DNA of 64,000 nt from Lysinibacillus fusiformis (GCF_003049525.1 NZ_PYWL01000011.1:58487-122486), one strand, 5' to 3'; numbered from the stretch's first letter, positions 35,860 through 44,140 are shown. Numbers and translations are program-made. The notes: generated by a model from the letters alone, not told the origin.

Positions 35860-36180
35860 TCACTTCGCGTCCCTGCTTTTTGTCATCTTCAATTTTGACT
35901 TACAGTGATCCGATGACACATGCTTTATCAGCCATTGATAGGGTACATTAGCCTGAATGACAAACGTGATATTGTTACCTTGTACGCCCTTGTATTTGGC
36001 TGTAGCGAAGTCGTTAGTAGCTGCCACAGCATTGAAAGGCATGTACAAATGAAACCCAAGTATTATATTCCTCACTCCAGTATCGTTTACTAAGCTCTTG
36101 GGTACTCTTTAAATCGCTGAAAAATCCACGATCATAATGATGTTATCTACTTTGATTTTCCATTCTACCCCAAATAATTC
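35860..36180 (-). pseudogene. phage tail-sheath-like remnant
   Basis: The minus strand encodes NAVAATNDFATAKYKGVQGN then NITFVIQAN, which resembles the internal repeat of contractile-tail sheath proteins (ATAKYxGxxGNDI). Upstream another frame reads EVIYTGELFGVEWKIKVDNI. No complete domain or ribosome site remains. Degraded phage structural DNA. Confidence 0.45.
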
Positions 36181-36244
36181 ACCTGTATAGATGACTTCTT
36201 TTTACGGCACTCCCCTCATATTGTTTGTGGATTTTGAATTGTTA

Positions 36245-36420
36245 GAAGGTAATTTTAAATAACGCCTCTTTGTAAACTATGTATAACAAAATCACCAAAA
36301 AAATATCTTTTGCATCCTTATTTAAAGTTTGAGCAATCTGTAATGCTAACTTCGAGCCAGTTCTGAAACTGACATCCCTGTTTTCATCCTTATATCCCTT
36401 AGTTTGTTAACCAAGAATAA
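36245..36420 (-). pseudogene. phage XRE-type helix-turn-helix remnant
   Basis: NKLRDIRMKTGMSVSELARS begins a Cro/C1-type HTH. After a deletion the sequence resumes as ALQIAQTLNKDAKDIF, and a further shift gives GDFVIHSLQRGVI before a stop. The middle recognition helix is missing. It is divergent from the repressor remnant at 36550, as in a phage lysis-lysogeny switch. Confidence 0.5.
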
Positions 36421-36549
36421 CACCTACTGTGCACTTGGTGTAATACAAGGTTTACTTAATTGTCAACAATGATTAACATTTATTTTAGTTAAATTAAATA
36501 CATAAATTATTTAAAGTATTGTAAAGTATGTATTACAGGTGGTGATTAC

Positions 36550-36950
36550 ATGAAAACAACACACTAGGTGAATTACTGAATGAATTAAGAGGTAGTGAGT
36601 CTTTACGAAACGCCAGTAAACGTATTGGTATTAGTCATACATACTTAGACACTATCGAAAAAGGATTTAATAGACGTTCAGGAAAACATGTAAACCCTAC
36701 CCCTGAAACACTGAAACTTTTATCAAAAGCATACAATTAGGACTATAAAGAGTTAATAGTTAAGGCTGGTTACCTAGAACCAAATTCTACAGACGAAACC
36801 CAAACCGAAAATGACGAAGCAGAGTTCCAGGCTTTCGCAAACAATCCTACTCTTGAAAAATGGTACAAGGAGCTACCGAAATCAAAGAAGAGGACTTAGA
36901 AAAACTACGTAAGCTGTGGGAATTTTGAAGGATAAAGGGGAATTGTAATC
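36550..36950 (+). pseudogene. phage CI-like repressor remnant
   Basis: ATG 36550 with GGTGGTGATTAC upstream starts MKTTH then stops. One base added to the A-run restores NTLGELLNELRGSESLRNAS, KRIGISHTYLDTIEKGFNRR, a clear XRE DNA-binding domain. A TAG interrupts AYN*DYKELIVKAGYLEPNS, and the C-terminus (FANNPTLEKWYKELPKSK, EDLEKLRKLWE) has two further shifts. Its 3-prime end is duplicated as fragments near 37860-37905 and 39384-39480. Confidence 0.65.
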
Positions 36951-37021
36951 GTTATTTGGAGAGAAACAAATAATCGATTTATAATTAAAACTAAAAGTAA
37001 CATAATAATAACTATGAAAAG

Positions 37022-37090
37022 GACATGTTATAAACATGTCTTTTAATAGCACCACTATTGGGAAATTTACTTATTTATGTTTATATACTA
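37022..37090 (+). repeat. cargo leader repeat, copy 1 (hairpin plus ATTGGGAAATTTACTTA block)
   Basis: GACATGTTATAAACATGTC (37022-37040) then TTTTAATAGCACCACTATTG, GGAAATTTACTTATTTATG leads into the PH-SHOCT gene. The same block, with a longer stem (AACAGGACATG..CATGTCCTGTT), occurs at 37930-38000 before the nuclease gene. Both follow a 3-prime remnant of the phage repressor. Confidence 0.65.
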
Positions 37091-37135
37091 TTCTTTTACC
37101 TAATCATTTCAGGAAAATAAATACGAGGTGACAAA

Positions 37136-37780
37136 ATGAGCTTTTTCAAAAAAATAATGGGGACATTTGAAAATACTCCAGAAAGACAAGCTGTTATAGA
37201 TGCAAAAGAACGTACAAAACAAGAGGATATCCAACAGCGAGAGAAATATGTGGGGACTAGTTTATATAGAGGGATGAAGTACACCTTTTATAAGCCAGCA
37301 ATCGATTATTTCGAAAACACTGTGCAATTGGCCAATGAAATTGTACTCTCCTCTTTACCAGCTGAATACGATTTTGGAAATTTAGAAAAAAAAGGTCTTT
37401 TGATAGCAACAAATATGCGAGTGGTTTTTGTTACAAAAATTGGTAATCTCCAATTATATACACCATTTAACTATAAATATATGGAAGGAGTTTTACTTGC
37501 CTCTGATGGTATTGCTCAAAAAGAATTGACAATCCTCACTCCTGCTTTACGTGCAACATTTGATGATATTTTAAATGATGATCGTTTAAACAAGTTTATA
37601 GATGTTGTGCAAAAACAAATGCAAGATAGCAAAGATAACCCTCGTATGACTAATGATAAAAAGAAATTATCAACCTCAGCAGATCCATATAGTGACTTAG
37701 AAAAAATTGCGAATTTACGAGATAAAGGGATTTTAACTGAAGAAGAATTTTTAGAAGAAAAGAAAAAAATTTTAGGCTAA
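37136..37780 (+). CDS. PH-like domain protein with C-terminal SHOCT domain
   Basis: The 214-residue protein has a charged helical N-terminus (1-50), a bacterial PH-like beta domain (about 60-150: NEIVLSSLPAEYDFGNLEKK, GLLIATNMRVVFVTKIG) and a SHOCT tail (183-214: DPYSDLEKIANLRDKGIL, TEEEFLEEKKKILG). SHOCT domains mediate oligomerisation. The ribosome site GAGGTGAC lies five bases before ATG. It is intact, lies between repressor and ImmA/integrase remnants, a known cargo position in prophages, and shares its leader repeat with the nuclease gene downstream. Confidence 0.75.
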   Translation: MSFFKKIMGTFENTPERQAVIDAKERTKQEDIQQREKYVGTSLYRGMKYTFYKPAIDYFENTVQLANEIVLSSLPAEYDFGNLEKKGLLIATNMRVVFVTKIGNLQLYTPFNYKYMEGVLLASDGIAQKELTILTPALRATFDDILNDDRLNKFIDVVQKQMQDSKDNPRMTNDKKKLSTSADPYSDLEKIANLRDKGILTEEEFLEEKKKILG

Positions 37781-37861
37781 TTCAATATGGCATGTGGAAG
37801 ATAATAATCAATACTCCATTTCATTTACAAATATTTAGTAAAATTATTAAAAATATTTGAG

Positions 37862-37905
37862 AGCTAGGTAAGTTGTGAGAGATATTGAAAGATAAAGCTG
37901 AGCTT
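37862..37905 (+). pseudogene. repressor 3-prime end fragment
   Basis: One frame reads LGKL, stop, EILKDKAEL, stop, which parallels LRKLWEILKDKGEL at the end of the CI-like pseudogene (36900-36950). A second copy of the repressor tail therefore precedes the nuclease gene, as the first precedes the PH-SHOCT gene. Confidence 0.45.
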
Positions 37906-37929
37906 TAAAAGCTAATTGAACATTCTATT

Positions 37930-38000
37930 AACAGGACATGACATAAACATGTCCTGTTATAGCACCCTTATTGGGAAAATTACTTAATTATGTTATATTA
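37930..38000 (+). repeat. cargo leader repeat, copy 2
   Basis: An 11-bp stem AACAGGACATG/CATGTCCTGTT (37930-37958) is followed by ATAGCACCCTTATTGGGAAA, ATTACTTAATTATG. It matches 37022-37090 and leads into the nuclease gene. Confidence 0.65.
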
Positions 38001-38139
38001 TTTTTTTGTCATCATTATAGGTATATTTACGCAAAAATTATTGACTACTGATATAAAAAATGGATTTAATCCAATGAGAAATTTTTATTCCGAAGTTTGC
38101 GACTTGTATTATTTCAACACAAAGGGAGAGAGTGTTCAA

Positions 38140-39369
38140 ATGAATCTAAAAGAAACTATAGAATTATTAAACAACGTGATTTCAGAAAATAGTGAACTAA
38201 TTAAAAACGAAGAATCTACAAAACAATTTCTTGTTTTACCATTGCTTAAAGGGTTAGGTTACGATACCTATAGCCCCCAAGAAGTCACTCCAGAATTCAC
38301 AGCTGATTTTCATAAAAAAAATGAAAAAGTGGACTATGCTATTTCAATCAATGGGCAACCTCGAATTTTTATTGAGGCAAAATCGATCAATATGAAAATT
38401 AATAAAAGCGCCCCACAATTAAGTAGATATTTCAGCACATTCCCTAGTGTGAAATTAGGTATCCTAACAAATGGAATTGAGTATCACTTTTTTACTGATT
38501 TAAATAACTCAAATATAATGGATTCTAAGCCCTTTTTTATCTTCAATATTATAAATCATAATGAAGAGGATTTTGAAAATCTGATTAAGTTTTCTAAAAA
38601 TTTATATGATCAAGAAACAGTAAAAATCCTCGCTGAATCGTTAATATATTTTCAATCATTTAAATCTGTAATAAAAGAAATTTTTGAATCCCCAAATGAT
38701 GATTTTATCAAATTTGTTATTAAAGAACGGTTTAAATTTAAGGTAACTCAACAGTTTATTAACACCTCTCGCCCTTTAATAGTGAAGAGTATTCAAGAGG
38801 CAATATCTGAAGTAATTAGTGAAAAATTTAATATAGATACATCACGATCTTCTCAAGAGATTGCTGTTACTAGCATAGAAGATGTTACAAAAGAAGAGAA
38901 AAAAGTTTACTTCACTCAGGATGAAATTGACTCACTAGGGAAATTTGAAGAGTTTGAGGGAGTAACGATTGTATTACCCAATCCAGACTCTTACATAAAA
39001 TTACTAAAGTTAACATCTGAAGAATACTCAGTTGAAAAAGGTAATCCATTAAGTGATTTCTTTATTTCTTCGGTTGTAACACAGGGTTCTACAATTGTGG
39101 GGTATTTAGTTGGTCAGTATGTTAATCAAAAGGAAGATATAAAACTATATACAGTTAAATCAAACGAAATAGCAAAATTTTTGGATGAAAACCCTATTCT
39201 TAAAGAGACTGGTTTCATTAACGCCCGATTAGGTTCCCGGTTTAATAAAAATAATAATGAGACTACGTACTTCTTGAAAAGTTGTCTAAACAACCTATCA
39301 TTTAGAGACATTCCTAACCTTATTTCTAAAATTGAAGACACAGAGAAGTTTTTTAGAAACATCAAGTAG
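38140..39369 (+). CDS. orphan nuclease with type I restriction HsdR N-terminal domain
   Basis: The 409-residue protein begins MNLKETIELLNNVISENSEL. A PD-(D/E)xK fold of the HSDR_N_2 type follows: FLVLPLLKGLGYD, KVDYAISING (Asp65), RIFIEAKSINM (Glu79-Ala-Lys81), LSRYFSTFPSVKLGILTNGI. No helicase motor is present and no hsdM/hsdS lies nearby. Residues 250-409 form an unrelated C-terminal domain. ATG 38140 follows AAAGGGAGAG by nine bases; the longer upstream frame has no ribosome site. It is intact within a decayed prophage cargo slot, which suggests an anti-phage or exclusion role (inference). Confidence 0.72.
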   Translation: MNLKETIELLNNVISENSELIKNEESTKQFLVLPLLKGLGYDTYSPQEVTPEFTADFHKKNEKVDYAISINGQPRIFIEAKSINMKINKSAPQLSRYFSTFPSVKLGILTNGIEYHFFTDLNNSNIMDSKPFFIFNIINHNEEDFENLIKFSKNLYDQETVKILAESLIYFQSFKSVIKEIFESPNDDFIKFVIKERFKFKVTQQFINTSRPLIVKSIQEAISEVISEKFNIDTSRSSQEIAVTSIEDVTKEEKKVYFTQDEIDSLGKFEEFEGVTIVLPNPDSYIKLLKLTSEEYSVEKGNPLSDFFISSVVTQGSTIVGYLVGQYVNQKEDIKLYTVKSNEIAKFLDENPILKETGFINARLGSRFNKNNNETTYFLKSCLNNLSFRDIPNLISKIEDTEKFFRNIK

Positions 39370-39383
39370 TCGAATTCCTATAT

Positions 39384-39480
39384 GACAACCTGAAAAAAGT
39401 CGATGCTGAGTTCAAGGCTTTCGCCAACAACCAAGAGACTTTAATTGCAACAATTACCAAATACCTTTTATTCAAGCATT
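39384..39480 (+). pseudogene. repressor C-terminal fragment
   Basis: NLKKVDAEFKAFANNQETLI, ATITKYLLFKH reads in frame to a stop at 39480. AEFKAFANN parallels AEFQAFANN in the CI-like pseudogene at 36.8 kb. No start is present. Confidence 0.45.
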
Positions 39481-39489
39481 AATCTCCAA

Positions 39490-39518
39490 GTAACCCCACT
39501 TCCCAAAAGTGGGGTTTT
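39490..39518 (+). terminator. rho-independent terminator
   Basis: AACCCCACTTCCCAAAAGTGGGGTTTTATT: an 8-bp GC-rich stem followed by T's, downstream of the nuclease and repressor fragment. Confidence 0.75.
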
Positions 39519-39555
39519 ATTGTACTCTCAAACAAAACTTACGTTCTTAATTTCT

Positions 39556-39900
39556 TATTAGAGGTTGATTCACTTCCACTATACTCACCTTGAAGACTAT
39601 GTCCAACAGTTTTACACTCGTTTGGGCATTATGGACCCTGTCCTACTGAATTTTGAAGAAATAGCCTTTAGAATGGGCTTGAAATTTTTTATTGGTCAGA
39701 TAAGAGTCAAGCCTTATTTATTGATGGTCGATATTATATTTTCCTTAATAAAAACCAATCGCCACAGCAACAATGGCAAAATTTTTGACATGAGCTTTCA
39801 CATGCCCTATTTCATTCAGGCGATCAATTTCATATGTATCCCCTATTTCGTGAGTACCAGGAATTCAAGGCAAATAATTTTATGTACTACCTATCTAACT
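39556..39900 (+). pseudogene. ImmA/IrrE metallopeptidase, N-terminal part, frameshifted and truncated
   Basis: FHYTHLEDYVQQFYTRLGIM, NFEEIAFRMGLKF is read first. The next frame then continues YWSDKSQALFIDGRYYIFLN, QQQWQNF, TGA, then HELSHALFHSGDQFHMYPLF and REYQEFKANNFM. HELSH is the zinc motif. Thus one frameshift in a T-run and one nonsense change (stop where the family has Gly or Cys before HELxH) are present. The sequence then runs into boundary repeat copy 3. A candidate C-terminal piece lies 9 kb away at 30720-30881. Confidence 0.72.
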
Positions 39901-39998
39901 AAGTGTATTTAATTGGGACACTTTCTGATGTACATGTAGATTTTTCTAAAAAAAGTGCCCCAGTTTTGGACAGCTACCATTTTATATAGAAGGAAAAA
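39887..39998. repeat. accessory-region boundary repeat, copy 3 (partial)
   Basis: TACCTATCTAACTAAGTGTA.. through TTTCTAAAAAAAGTGCCCCA and the following TATATAGAAGGAAAAATT match the right halves of copies 1 and 2. It marks the right end of the second prophage remnant. The next 250 bp (39999-40248) hold no feature I can support apart from AT-rich sequence. Confidence 0.65.
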
Positions 39999-40275
39999 TT
40001 AATATTTTTTTTATGTCACCTTCTGTGCATTTATTCATTCCCTTTTTCACGACTTACAATAATTTCTATTTAGATAAAATTAAATCTTCCTCACCGTTTT
40101 GATTTCGGTAACTTTTACCAAAAAAGTTACTACACAATATCTTTCACTTGTTCATACTCAGTTCATTTTGTCGTCACTGTGAGTTCATCTTCGTCGGTTA
40201 GGCTTTCCTTAGGGCACTTAAAGGTAGCCCAAAACGATAGGAGACGAAATGCGTGAAAATACGAGAGGTGAAAAA

Positions 40276-41277
40276 ATGGAATTGGACACAACAACAGAAA
40301 AAAAACCAGCTAATAAGATGAAAAAATTACTTATCATTTTACTTAAAATTTTAGCAGCAATAGTTATAATAATTGTCGTTTTTATAGCCATTGTTTTTGT
40401 GATTGATAAGATCAGTAGCAAATTAGAAGCAGCAAAAATAAAACCTTATGGTCAGTCTGTAACAGTAGATGGGAAAAATATGAATGTTTTGATTGAAGGA
40501 CAAGGCGCAGAAACAGTCGTGCTACTGCCAGGTTTGGGAACAGGAACACCAGCACTTGATTTTAAGCCGCTAGTAGAAGAGTTATCGCCATTTTACAAAG
40601 TTGTAGTGATTGAGCCTTTCGGTTATGGATTAAGTGATATAACCGAAAAAGAACGGAGCACAGAAAATATTGTAAGTGAAATCCACGAAGCCTTACAGAT
40701 TCTTAAAATTGACCGCTATATTCTAATGGGTCACTCCATTTCGGGCATTTACGCACTAGATTATGTGAATAAATATGAAAACGAAGTGAGTGCATTTGCC
40801 GGGATCGATAGCAGTGTTCCAAGGCAATATGGTGATAAGGTTGTTGAATCTCCGATACCTAATTCTGTAATTACACTACTCAAAGAATCAGGTCTAGGCA
40901 GATTGATAATGAAACTAAGTGCTGACCCATATGCTGCACTACCAGTTGATGATGAAACAAAAGAACAAATGAGAATTCTTTCTTACAAAAACTTTAGAAA
41001 TCCAACTATTGTGAATGAAATAGAAAATAGATCTCCTAATTTTAAAGCAGCTGAAAATTTAACATTCCCAAAAAACCTGCCTGTTATTTTCTTTTTACAA
41101 CCGAATAGTGCAGCGATTGAAGGATGGTCAACACTACATGAAGAGCAAGTAAAAGATTCTATACATGGAAAAGTGATGACATTTGAAGGAACACATTATT
41201 TACACCATACTCAATCAAAAGAAATCGCTGAAAACCTCAGGGTATTTATTGAAGAAGTAAAGCAAGACAGTAGATAA
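40276..41277 (+). CDS. membrane-anchored alpha/beta hydrolase
   Basis: The 333-residue protein has one transmembrane segment (LLIILLKILAAIVIIIVVFIA, about 17-40), then an outside alpha/beta hydrolase: VVLLPGLGTGTPALDF (oxyanion), nucleophile elbow MGHSISG, FEGTHYLHHTQ (catalytic His). ATG 40276 follows GAGAGGTG by five bases. An alternative ATG at 40249 with AGGAG five bases upstream would add nine residues; both are plausible. The first conserved-looking gene right of the prophage remnants. A long hairpin terminator follows. Confidence 0.82.
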   Translation: MELDTTTEKKPANKMKKLLIILLKILAAIVIIIVVFIAIVFVIDKISSKLEAAKIKPYGQSVTVDGKNMNVLIEGQGAETVVLLPGLGTGTPALDFKPLVEELSPFYKVVVIEPFGYGLSDITEKERSTENIVSEIHEALQILKIDRYILMGHSISGIYALDYVNKYENEVSAFAGIDSSVPRQYGDKVVESPIPNSVITLLKESGLGRLIMKLSADPYAALPVDDETKEQMRILSYKNFRNPTIVNEIENRSPNFKAAENLTFPKNLPVIFFLQPNSAAIEGWSTLHEEQVKDSIHGKVMTFEGTHYLHHTQSKEIAENLRVFIEEVKQDSR

Positions 41278-41284
41278 TTTTTCC

Positions 41285-41335
41285 ATGCTACGGCACCATG
41301 TACAAGCTTTCTTGCATGTGTGCTGTAGCATTTCT
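41285..41335 (+). terminator. long hairpin terminator
   Basis: ATGCTACGGCACCATGTACA..GTGTGCTGTAGCAT: an interrupted stem of about 20 bp followed by TTTC. It shares the GCTGTAGC arm with hairpins at 41994-42021 and 42470-42498. Confidence 0.65.
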
Positions 41336-41509
41336 TTCGTATATGCCTATTTATTATTCACACACTCTTAATTGGATTATTTTTCTTCCGATAATTATAT
41401 TAATGACAATTTCATTTGCTTAGTAGTTCATCGTAAATGACCAAGTTTCAATGGTTTCCGTTACTTCACCCGCCTGTACAAAATCTTTCATGGAGCACAT
41501 GTCCCCAAA

Positions 41510-41925
41510 TCAAGCAATCATCTGTTTTACAATGTTATCCTTAATTCGTTTAATACTCGTTGCTGATAAAGCCATATGTTGGCCTATCCAACGTTGCGAA
41601 TCGCCGTCTAACATCCAATTCAGTACTTGAACCTCTCTGTCGCCAGTAACTCGTTCAATAAGCATTTGTACCTCTAATAGCTTCTTCTCATACTCTGCAA
41701 CATGCTTTATATTTTTCGAACGTCTAATAGCATCTTGCATAATCGGATCGCCTACGCCACCTGCTGCCTTTGGTAGTGTAGCCTCGATACCATACTATGC
41801 CGTTTTTGCCCCTATAACCATTTCTGATCACATTTCTTTGATGGCGTTAACCATGTATTCTGTAATCATTGAATCTAATGCATCTGGTGTAATCGTTATT
41901 GTTCTTTTTTTAACATAGGTTTGCC
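41510..41925 (-). pseudogene. phage-type sigma-like/ArpU-RinA-type regulator remnant
   Basis: Reading back, ITITPDALDSMITEYMVNAI, KEM, TGA, SEMVIGAKTA, TAG, YGIEATLPKAAGGVGDPIMQ leads into the open 76-codon end (RREVQ-like VTGDREVQVLNWMLDGDSQR, WIGQHMALSATSIKRIKDNI). The terminal helix-turn-helix resembles late phage transcription regulators. Two nonsense changes break the N-terminal half. Confidence 0.5.
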
Positions 41926-41935
41926 CTCCTAATTT

Positions 41936-42030
41936 GTGTTATAATGCTAATGACTAAGCCATTATTCAAAGGGCATATACCAATTCGAGCTGTAGCGTAT
42001 GCAAACGCTGCGGCTTTTTCATGTTATAAT
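41936..42030 (+). promoter_or_regulatory. promoter, attenuator-like hairpin and second promoter
   Basis: A TGTTATAAT -10 (41937-41945) is followed 50 bp on by a hairpin (GCTGTAGCGT..ACGCTGCGGC plus T5, 41994-42020) and then a second TGTTATAAT (42022-42030). The layout suggests a short terminated transcript ahead of the small membrane gene. Inferred. Confidence 0.4.
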
Positions 42031-42059
42031 TTACACGAAATACATAATAAGGTAAATAA

Positions 42060-42245
42060 ATGGACATGTTTACAGGATTATCACTTGGTAGATATCTGCT
42101 ATATTTCATTCCACCGATGTTATTGCTACCTGTTGTAATGATAGGATGTGCAGTAATTTATAAAATTCTATTGGGAAATATTTTGCCTAAGAAGTTTTAT
42201 AATTTTTTACTTGGTCCAATTGCCCTGCTAGAATTCTTTATTTAG
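42060..42245 (+). CDS. 61-aa membrane protein
   Basis: MDMFTGLSLGRYLLYFIPPM, then LLLPVVMIGCAVIYKILLG and FLLGPIALLEFFI: two hydrophobic segments with a short basic loop (LPKKFY). A TATAAT lies 35 bp upstream, but the ribosome site (AAGGTA) is weak. The family is not recognised; real only with moderate confidence. Confidence 0.45.
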   Translation: MDMFTGLSLGRYLLYFIPPMLLLPVVMIGCAVIYKILLGNILPKKFYNFLLGPIALLEFFI

Positions 42246-42326
42246 GCTATCCCAATCAATATGGGATTTTCTGAGTTTTTTAGAGGTATATTTTAACCGC
42301 TCTTTTTCTATTCCAAAGGCAATTAA

Positions 42327-42438
42327 CTATAAAACCCATATTATTTAAGCATATAAATAGTAGTGTTAAGCTAAACAAGTTTAACAAGAACCTCCTGAAT
42401 TGTTACTTAGGGTCACTCACACTCAGTGACCCTTTTTT
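42327..42438 (+). ncRNA. candidate small RNA family, copy 1
   Basis: CTATAAA (42327) is followed after 16 bp by CATATAA (42350), then a hairpin (GTTAAGCTAAAC..GTTTAAC, 42365-42385), a single-stranded ACCTCCTGAATTGTTACT, and a GGGTCACT..AGTGACCC terminator with T6 (42410-42438). Four loci in this window share the design. No open frame fits. Confidence 0.6.
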
Positions 42439-42469
42439 AGTTTCTTTACTCATATTGTTCATTAGTTTA

Positions 42470-42498
42470 CTGTAGCGTGTGATGCTACAGCTTTTTTT
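42470..42498 (+). terminator. terminator between small-RNA copies 1 and 2
   Basis: CTGTAGC..GCTACAG with seven bases of loop followed by CTTTTTTT. The remaining sequence from 42439 to 42526 is AT-rich and otherwise featureless. Confidence 0.65.
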
Positions 42499-42526
42499 AT
42501 TTTTAAATTTATTTCACGGCAATTCA

Positions 42527-42636
42527 CTATAAATATACAGCTATCTTGACATATTAATAGTAATGTGAAGCTAATTTAGCCTTACACATCCGAATCTTTT
42601 TACTAATGGTCACTTATATCCCAAGTGACCTTTTTT
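42527..42636 (+). ncRNA. candidate small RNA family, copy 2
   Basis: CTATAAA (42527), 16 bp, CATATTA (42550), hairpin GTGAAGCTAA..TTAGCCTTACAC (42565-42587), unpaired ATCCGAATCTTTTTACTA, terminator GGTCACTT..AAGTGACC plus T6 (42608-42636). The promoter-like blocks of copies 1 and 2 are exactly 200 bp apart, indicating tandem duplication. Confidence 0.6.
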
Positions 42637-42810
42637 AGTTTCTTTACTCAAAAGTGCCCTATAGAATTGACTTCGGTCCAGATACAACATGGCTAATTAT
42701 AAGTATTGAAGTAATAATTTTTACTATATCTTCACTCCACCTTACTAATTGTCCAATCATCTGTATTCGATATGAATAAAATATTAATTAGAAAAGGAGG
42801 TGAATATAAA

Positions 42811-43200
42811 ATGGCATCATTTGAAATTGGAGCGAGAAGTCTTTTCAACTTTAGAAATGAACGCTTTTTCCTATTAGTTGAAGATGAAATTACAATTCCA
42901 GATCAAGGTGTGGAGATTGATCCAGTTAATATCTATGAGATTGACCAACAAACTTTCAATTTTATCAGAGATGAAGGAGATACACCTGTAGTTGTACCAC
43001 GTTTTAATCTTCCTCCTGTACCACCTGGATTTACATTAGAACGAAAATGTATTTTTACAGTCGATAATTCATACTTTGTCATCTATGATTTAGAAAATGG
43101 TACTGATAACAATGTTATTTTAAGAATCAGCGCAGCTTTATTTAACTCATTAAGAAATTCTGGCGTTCGTGAATGTGTTCCACAAGACTTCATTAATTAA
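42811..43200 (+). CDS. 129-aa hypothetical protein
   Basis: ATG 42811 follows an excellent AAAGGAGGTG by seven bases; the frame stays open 13 codons upstream without signals. The protein (MASFEIGARSLFNFRNERFF, IDPVNIYEIDQQTFNFIRDE, NLPPVPPGFTLERKCIF) is acidic and beta-rich with no signal peptide. I do not recognise the family. A degraded copy of its 3-prime end lies at 45158-45225, so the gene was once duplicated. A terminator follows. Confidence 0.65.
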   Translation: MASFEIGARSLFNFRNERFFLLVEDEITIPDQGVEIDPVNIYEIDQQTFNFIRDEGDTPVVVPRFNLPPVPPGFTLERKCIFTVDNSYFVIYDLENGTDNNVILRISAALFNSLRNSGVRECVPQDFIN

Positions 43201-43257
43201 TAAAAAATCCAACATTCAGTAACATTTTTCTTTGATTTTGCTCACTCAAAAAAACCT

Positions 43258-43292
43258 TAAGCCATCTCTTCTTTTTAGAGATGGCTCAATAC
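43258..43292. terminator. terminator
   Basis: TTAAGCCATCTCT..AGAGATGGCTCAA: an 11-bp stem with loop TCTTTTT, following the 129-aa gene. 43293-43453 holds nothing else I can name. Confidence 0.65.
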
Positions 43293-43453
43293 TTTAAATC
43301 TATACATGCTCTATGACTAGAACTATCACGTGTAATGCATACTAAAATCCTCTTTATATCCTCAGGCGAACACACCTCAAACAATCATTTTCAATGTTAG
43401 GATATGACTTTTAACTGTTGGTATAGAGTGAATACATACAGTGATACAGAATG

Positions 43454-44140
43454 TTAAGGAATTGATTGATTATTTTTTTCTTTAAGACTGATATATAATG
43501 ATCCATTTGTTTGAACTTGTGCAAAATACACATCTTTTATGTTCTGGACATTTTGCTTTTTCAACTTCTTATTAAGCCAGTCTTCTGTTAATTCAAGTTC
43601 CACCAAATTTTCGACAATAAGTTGACCATCTGAGATGACCTCTGTTGGCAAATATATTGGAGGTGTAACGTCTGCTTTAACATCTTGCTTTGTAGCTGAT
43701 TGAACTGGTGTTTTGTGTAAAACACTAAGCTTGCCATCTGTTTCAAGTATTGCAAATTGTATGTCTTGTACAGAAAAAACAGCTTGCTCCCTTAACATCA
43801 TTGTTAGTTCGTCCATATGCAAACGGTTTTTCTTTAAAGCAGATTCTAAAATTAGACCATTTTGAATGACAATAGTCGGTTTATCATCAAAGAGTACACG
43901 TGCTTTTTTAGATTTTAATGTAATGATGGTTATTATAAATGTTAAAAAACACCACCATATTAACGATATTAGTCCATCTAAAAAGGGTGTTTCGGCGACT
44001 GCAGCGATTTGAGATGCAATAGAACCAATGGAAATCCCTGTTATATAATGAAAAAAAGTGAGTTGACCAAGTTGTTTCTTCCCAAGGATTCTGGCCAATA
44101 TTAGTAGTGCTAAAAAGGATAATATGGTTCTAAGTGTCAT
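43454..44140 (-). CDS. YetF/DUF421 family membrane protein, N-terminus possibly frameshifted
   Basis: The 228-residue protein has the DUF421 signatures LRTILSFLALLILARILGKK, QLGQLTFFHYITGISIGSIA and VFDDKP-like RVLFDDKPTIVIQNGLILES, plus a C-terminal second domain. Natural members start about 12 residues earlier. Upstream, ATG with AAGGAG 11 bases before it gives MDHFFH then a stop; one more T in the T7 run (44158-44164) would give MDHFFSLNFWEMTLRT and join the frame. So either translation starts at the internal ATG 44140, or the gene is switched off by the T-tract. Confidence 0.8.
   Translation of the reverse strand: MTLRTILSFLALLILARILGKKQLGQLTFFHYITGISIGSIASQIAAVAETPFLDGLISLIWWCFLTFIITIITLKSKKARVLFDDKPTIVIQNGLILESALKKNRLHMDELTMMLREQAVFSVQDIQFAILETDGKLSVLHKTPVQSATKQDVKADVTPPIYLPTEVISDGQLIVENLVELELTEDWLNKKLKKQNVQNIKDVYFAQVQTNGSLYISLKEKNNQSIP

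Noticed and set aside
25250..42000. A functional prophage
   Set aside because: Integrase, repressor, portal, sheath, ImmA and endolysin are all broken or truncated; only holin and cargo genes are intact.
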